Assembly: GCA_963721365.1 (NCBI GenBank)
Contig: CAVRJE010000008.1
Span: 145,136 to 209,135 of the forward strand
Reading direction: 5' to 3'
DNA from: CAIQPS01 sp963721365
Lineage (GTDB): Bacteria > Actinomycetota > Thermoleophilia > RBG-16-64-13
Length of the DNA: 64,000 nucleotides
The translations under genes and the position numbers were made by a program. Positions 59,880-64,000 of this stretch are shown here, piece after piece (the stretch's first letter is position 1; every line of letters starts with the position of its first letter). Under the pieces are notes generated by a model, which had not been told where the DNA came from, did no database searches, and worked only from the letters and a program-made list of their open reading frames with translations.

Positions 59880-60335
59880 CTAGTCGCGCGATGGTGCTTC
59901 GTATGCGGCTTCCAGTAGTTGCGCCAGGTCGGTCGGGTCCTGAGGGACGGGCACATCGAGGCCGAGGCCTCTTTCCACCACCTCCGTGCGCAACTCGCAC
60001 GAAGGAACCGAATCAACACCTTTGTCAGAAGCCAGAGTGACCCTGAACTCGAAATCCGCGCCGACCGCGTCGAAGTAGGCCACGACCGATTCGAGCGTGT
60101 GATCGTGATCGGCATGCTCCAGGCGAGAGACCCATCCTTGGGTGACCCCCAGCTTCTCCGCCACCTGTTCCTGGGTCATTCCAGCCCGCTTGCGAGCTTT
60201 CCCCATCTCCTCCGTAAGTAGCAGGCGAGCCCACTCCTGCTTTCCGGCGCGCCGAGTCTCGGGCGTCTCTGGCACCAGGTCTGCGAAGAACTCCAGGGCG
60301 TCTGACGCTCCTGAAAGATCACTTGCCTTTTTCAA
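59880..60335 (-). CDS. HigA-like antitoxin (Xre family)
   Basis: 151 residues with a helix-turn-helix (MTQEQVAEKLGVTQGWVSRL) near residue 55-75 and an acidic tail. TTG start after AAGGAAG. Encoded just after a truncated toxin; a palindrome at 60548 upstream of the toxin is its likely operator. Confidence 0.82.
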   Translation of the reverse strand: MKKASDLSGASDALEFFADLVPETPETRRAGKQEWARLLLTEEMGKARKRAGMTQEQVAEKLGVTQGWVSRLEHADHDHTLESVVAYFDAVGADFEFRVTLASDKGVDSVPSCELRTEVVERGLGLDVPVPQDPTDLAQLLEAAYEAPSRD

Positions 60336-60352
60336 CCGAATGCTTCCTTTCT

Positions 60353-60502
60353 CTACAACCCCTGCTCGGTCTCGACCTTGTCGAGGATGTCACCTCGCTC
60401 GACCACGAGTTGCAGTCCCCGTTGCGCGAGGTACTGCATCCGCACCTCCAGCTGCTTCTTCTCGCCGTCCGTGAGGCCCGCGCCGAGAAAGAACTCCTTC
60501 AC
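60353..60502 (-). pseudogene. Truncated HigB/Gp49-like toxin remnant
   Basis: 49 residues from GTG: VKEFFLGAGLTDGEKKQLEV then RMQYLAQRGLQLVVERGDIL resembles the N-terminal part of phage Gp49/HigB toxins (usually ~110 residues). The catalytic C-terminal part is missing. An in-frame upstream extension (AGDGDPWRGNEP) has no ATG. Immediately precedes the antitoxin. Confidence 0.55.
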
Positions 60503-60547
60503 CGGTTCGTTCCCGCGCCAAGGGTCGCCATCTCCCGCCTGGCAATT

Positions 60548-60563
60548 ATTACATATATGTAAT
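60548..60563. promoter_or_regulatory. 16-bp perfect palindrome (HigA operator candidate)
   Basis: ATTACATATATGTAAT, a perfect palindrome in a short AT-rich stretch 46 bases before the toxin remnant. Its position fits autoregulation of the toxin-antitoxin genes. Confidence 0.6.
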
Positions 60564-60760
60564 GTTTATCAAGCTCCATCCGGTCTCTCCGGCTTCTTAT
60601 GGGATCTCGTTCCGCCCAACACACGCGAAGAACGCTCAAAGTTCTTCGCCGCGAGCTACTGCCGGGCGATCATCGCAGCTTGTGACCGGCCGAACATATA
60701 CGACCAAGGATGGAACTTGGCGTCCCCCAAGCCGAAGCGCCGGCGCGGGGCCGTGGCTCC

Positions 60761-61615
60761 TTACTCCTGCGGCTTGAGGAACCGCTCCACGAAGCCCAAC
60801 GCCGTGTCGGCCACTTCGCGCCAGCCACTGTCGATGGTCAGCGCGTGGCCCCGCTTGGGCATGCTGACGAACTCCGTGACGCCTTTGTTATCCCTCTGCT
60901 TCTTGTACGAGGCCTCGACGATCGCCGGCGGGACGGTGTGATCCATCTCCCCCGACATCAGCAGCAGCGGCCCCCGGTGGGGGTTGTCGGTGTCCACTTT
61001 GGCCTCGGTCCACGGATTCAAGTTCGCGACCGCCGCCTGGAAGAGGGGTCTGCCCGCCGCCGGGACGGCGAACTGCTCGTACAGCACTTGAGCCTCACCC
61101 TCGCTCACGGCGTTCCCGAAGGCGTAGCGGAACTGTTCGTAGGTGAGCGGCACCGCCCGGTTGCGATTGCCCGGATGGCCCAGCACCGGCGAAGCCGACT
61201 TGAGCGCCGAGATGGGCAGAGGCAACACGCCGCGGAACGGCGCGGGATCGATGGCCACCGACACGGCGGCAAGTCCCCGCCCGGCGAGGATCTGGGTGAT
61301 CAGCCCTCCGAACGAGTGCCCGATGATGGCCGGCTTCTGGTCCAACTGGGTGATGATGTCGGCGAAGTGGTCGGCCACCTGCTCGATGGTCACGTGGGCG
61401 TACACCTCCGGGTCGGCGTTCGCCGCATCCACGGTCTCCGGTTCGTCCGGCCAGCCGGGGGTGAGCACCGCGTAGCCCGCCTCTTCGAAGACCTCCGCCC
61501 ACCTGTCCCAGCTACAGGGCAGCAGCCACAGGCCGTGGATGAACACCACCGGGGGACGTCCGGAGGCGTTGGCGGCGTTCACTTGCTTCGCTTCGTGTTC
61601 CATTATGGTGGTCAT
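60761..61615 (-). CDS. Alpha/beta hydrolase
   Basis: 284 intact residues. FIHGLWLLPCSWDRWAEVF, nucleophile GHSFGGL, acid in MSGEMDHTVPP and His in PKRGHALTIDSG define the fold. AAGGAGG precedes the ATG. Lipase or ester hydrolase of unknown substrate. About 190 bases between it and the HigA region hold nothing recognisable. Confidence 0.88.
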   Translation of the reverse strand: MTTIMEHEAKQVNAANASGRPPVVFIHGLWLLPCSWDRWAEVFEEAGYAVLTPGWPDEPETVDAANADPEVYAHVTIEQVADHFADIITQLDQKPAIIGHSFGGLITQILAGRGLAAVSVAIDPAPFRGVLPLPISALKSASPVLGHPGNRNRAVPLTYEQFRYAFGNAVSEGEAQVLYEQFAVPAAGRPLFQAAVANLNPWTEAKVDTDNPHRGPLLLMSGEMDHTVPPAIVEASYKKQRDNKGVTEFVSMPKRGHALTIDSGWREVADTALGFVERFLKPQE

Positions 61616-61845
61616 TGGTGGCCTCCTTGTTGGTCAAGCCGGGGGAGACTCGGCGCCGTGGCGGTGATGCGGCGCAGCGTGTCGATCTTCTTCAGGTCTT
61701 CGGGGAGGCTGTGCCCGGGAAGGGGGAAATGTAGTCGTGGGCACCCGGCAGCCACAAAACGTCCCGGGAGCCTAGGCGCACTGAGATCCATGAAGACTGT
61801 GACCGGTCGGCGGGACGCCGGTGCGGATCCGGTCGGACAACTCAA
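61612..61845 (-). CDS. Small unrecognised reading frame overlapping the hydrolase start
   Basis: 77 residues; its TGA overlaps the hydrolase ATG (ATGA), and the end reads EDLKKIDTLRRITATAPSLP. No family recognised and no strong ribosome site. It could be a real coupled leader gene or chance. The remainder of this ~300-base gap before the next gene is otherwise empty. Confidence 0.2.
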   Translation of the reverse strand: MSCPTGSAPASRRPVTVFMDLSAPRLPGRFVAAGCPRLHFPLPGHSLPEDLKKIDTLRRITATAPSLPRLDQQGGHQ

Positions 61846-61913
61846 TGGGCGGGCAGCATGTTGACGGGGGCTTCGGCGGCAACATGCCTCCCGCCCCCCT
61901 CGACGACGCCTTT

Positions 61914-63808
61914 CTAGAGCTCTCTCGCGCCCGAACGCCTCAAGGCTTGGTAGTCATCATCGAAGTCACGGCCGGCATCCGGTACGAACAGGACCGATCC
62001 GTCCCTCCCGCGAGTGAGTAGCACGCGGTAGCTGTTGAGCCGAAGCTGATGGGGATCTTCGCGTCGGAATGCCTCGGCGGGCGACTCCGCCAGCCTCTCC
62101 CATCCCAGTGAAGATCCACGCCCCAGCCCACGACGGGCAGGTCCAGCTCCAGGCCCTGACACTGGAACTCAGTGGCCGCCTCGTCGAATTGGCAGCACGA
62201 CCTGGGCGACTGCGGGTCGTCGTAGTACCAGGGGCCGAGTCTCATGCGTCGCGTGCTGAAGTAGTCGGTTGGGATTCCGAACGAGTTCAGCCGCGCCTTG
62301 GATGAGCCGAGGAAGCCGTAGCGCTTGTCCTCTTCGAGCCGATAGCGCTCCCGCGCGTAGTCCGTCGCCCGCTGCAGATCGCGGGTGACGTACAAGCAGT
62401 AGCCCTGCTTGTCCATCTTCTCGGAGTAGGCCGCCGCGGAATCGAGCTGGCCGTCGAGCAAGGCACGCACCCAGTTCTGGACGTCCTCGGCGAGATGAGT
62501 GCGGAGGGAGACGTCGAGATTCAGCGAGTCGCTGGTCTCCATGTGACTCGCGGCCGAGAACAGGCCGGCGACCTTGCTCGGGCAGTGGACGGTCCAGCGC
62601 TCTCCGCTGTTCTTGATGGCGTCGTTCCACTGCACGAGTCCCGCTTCTTCGCCGACGTGGATCTCTTGGCCCTCTCCGATCAGCCCGATCATCAGAGCCC
62701 ATGACTCCTTCCGCGCCCCAATTGACAGGAAGTCCTCGGGTTCGGAGAGATCGTGGTTACGCTTCTTGAAGACCTGCTTCGCGTCCCAGGCTCGCTGCGC
62801 CTCGTCGTACACCCAGACGTGCTCCTCGGGAGTTCGGCCACTCGTTCCGCCGTACTGCTTGAGGAAACCGTGGACGTCCTGGACGAAGATCCTGCTCTTG
62901 AGCGCGTACTGGAGCACGTCGACCAGCGGCCCGTTCCCGGACAGGAAGACGGCGGATCGCTGGCTGCCGGTGTCGCCAAAGTAGTTGTCATAGACGAACT
63001 GTAGACCGACTAGTGTCTTGCCCGAGCCGGGCACGCCGGTGACGAGGGCAAGATGCAGTTCCTGAGCATCGCGCGCCCGGGTTGCAGCCGCAACGAGCCG
63101 GCTGATCGTGTCGGGAATGCCCGCGCTCTGCGCCTTGCGAATCTGAGGGAGTGGTTCATGCTCGAAGATGCGCCGCGCGGCGGTCACGAGTGACGGCAGC
63201 GGGGAGTAGTCAGCGTTGATCCAGGCTTCGGCATCGACCGGTTCGTCGGGAGCCCGCTTCTCCAGCGCGGCGATTGCCTCCCGAAGACCCTCGGGGTTCA
63301 CCACGGTGACGTCGCCCACCGCGCGCCACTGCTCCGCGCCACGAGTGAGAACCAGTACCGGATCGGTCAGCTTGTCGTGGGAGGCGGCGTGATACTCGCT
63401 CAGGTCGCGAGCGTAGGCTGCAACCTGGTCGACGTGCGCGCGAAGGAGAAGGCTCGACTCCTTGAACTCAAGCACCAGGACCTGCGAGCCGGTGAGAATG
63501 ACGACGTCTGGACGGCGGCCGCGCTCTCGAGGCAGTTCGTACTCGAAGACCACGGCCCAGCGAGACGCGCGCGGAGTCGTGCGGGCGAGATCGGATAGAA
63601 CCGCCGTCAGAATCCGGTATTCGCCGCGCCAGGCCTCGATCTGGCCACCGTCGGCGTGCATTCCCATGACCTTGAGATGGCGGGCCTGGAGAGCATCAAG
63701 AAGGCTGGCTTGATCCAGCGCGAGGAACTCGGAGACCGTGCCATACCAGCCGCAGGGGGTGTCTCCCTCCCGCGTGTATGCCTGACCCGCTTGTGAGTCG
63801 GTCGGCAT
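61914..63808 (-). CDS. PD-(D/E)xK nuclease-like domain fused to DUF2075 helicase
   Basis: About 630 residues. The N-terminal ~130 contain RPDVVILTGSQVLVLEFKES, the D...ExK pattern of a restriction-endonuclease-like nuclease. The rest is a DUF2075 P-loop helicase: Walker A GVPGSGKT, Walker B VWVYDEAQR, and motif VI-like YRVLLTRGRDG near the C-terminus. One frameshift near 62140 puts the last ~70 residues in another frame. Nuclease-helicase fusions of this kind occur in predicted DNA-processing or defence loci, but no companion gene is seen. Confidence 0.82.
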
Positions 63809-64000
63809 CCCTCAGCCTCAAGTGAAAGTAGACGTTGCGAGCCCCTTCGCACTTGCTGCACTCCAGCCAGAGCCCGTACATCGTACAACGTTGATCGGGC
63901 ACTGGGGAATAATTCAGTGAAGATGGAGATGGCAGCCAAGATCCAGTGCAGATTGGAAATAGGTCAGTGTATGCTTCCTCCTCATACGCGAAGTCACCTG

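Noticed and set aside
1..64000. CRISPR array, rRNA or tRNA genes
   Set aside because: No regularly spaced direct repeats, cloverleaf or rRNA-like segments were seen in reading through the window.

Overview
The window is high-GC, gene-dense DNA that looks like a chromosome fragment of an uncultured Actinobacteriota-like bacterium. The evidence is a DUF3052 protein, a LexA-type GAAC-N4-GTTC operator pair, a LOTUS/NYN protein, an ECF sigma/anti-sigma pair and frequent GTG/TTG starts; no rRNA or tRNA was found to fix the taxonomy. A large share of the genes carry one or more single-base frameshifts inside otherwise well-conserved domains, which fits an error-rich assembly better than mass gene decay. 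For such genes I give the span of the whole homologous coding region and say where the frame breaks.

Layout. 1-9.7 kb (minus): a nine-gene catabolic operon (M24/creatinase-like hydrolase, cysteine-hydrolase-fold protein, SDR, EthD protein, LivK-type binding lipoprotein, double-VOC protein, molybdopterin oxidoreductase, FAD subunit and split molybdenum hydroxylase). A divergent IclR regulator follows, with a perfect operator-like palindrome between them. 10.7-16.8 kb: PAS-PAS-PAS-GGDEF cyclase, NYN/LOTUS protein, PIN toxin-antitoxin pair, Tag-like glycosylase and a glutaconate-type CoA-transferase pair with a clear terminator. 17.2-25.1 kb (plus): a cbb3 oxidase operon (ccoN, a pentaheme ccoO-like cytochrome, ccoS, a haem-less CcoP-anchor-like protein, an ABM-like protein, a YtkA/FixH lipoprotein, SafE, ccoI). 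25.1-34.6 kb: phosphoesterase, arsM-acr3, DUF3052, radical SAM, WecA/TagO, chagasin-type inhibitor, and a tightly coupled AAA / lipoprotein / PAP2 / GyrI-like operon. 34.9-43.9 kb: proline catabolism (putA), an AbrB/PIN module, ureohydrolase, PflX-like radical SAM, DUF389 and an alpha-toroid protein.

44-48.7 kb holds an SOS-type error-prone polymerase (dnaE2) preceded by two LexA-like boxes. It is interrupted by AT-rich segments carrying a recurring TGCAA-N6-TTGCA palindrome and by an amber codon. 48.8-64 kb is accessory: AbrB/PIN, MFS, CoA-binding protein, esterase, SDR, Xre/RES, TfoX-N, a ferredoxin-type aldo/keto reductase, HicAB, an ECF sigma/anti-sigma pair, a decayed HigBA with an operator palindrome, a hydrolase, and a PD-(D/E)xK-DUF2075 helicase fusion that may be a defence protein.

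The most interesting signals are the pentaheme cbb3 subunit with the separated CcoP anchor, the palindrome array inside dnaE2 with its LexA control region, the FAD/split-molybdenum-hydroxylase fusion, and the repeated low-complexity insertions into conserved enzyme domains. Intergenic gaps not listed contain nothing I can recognise.
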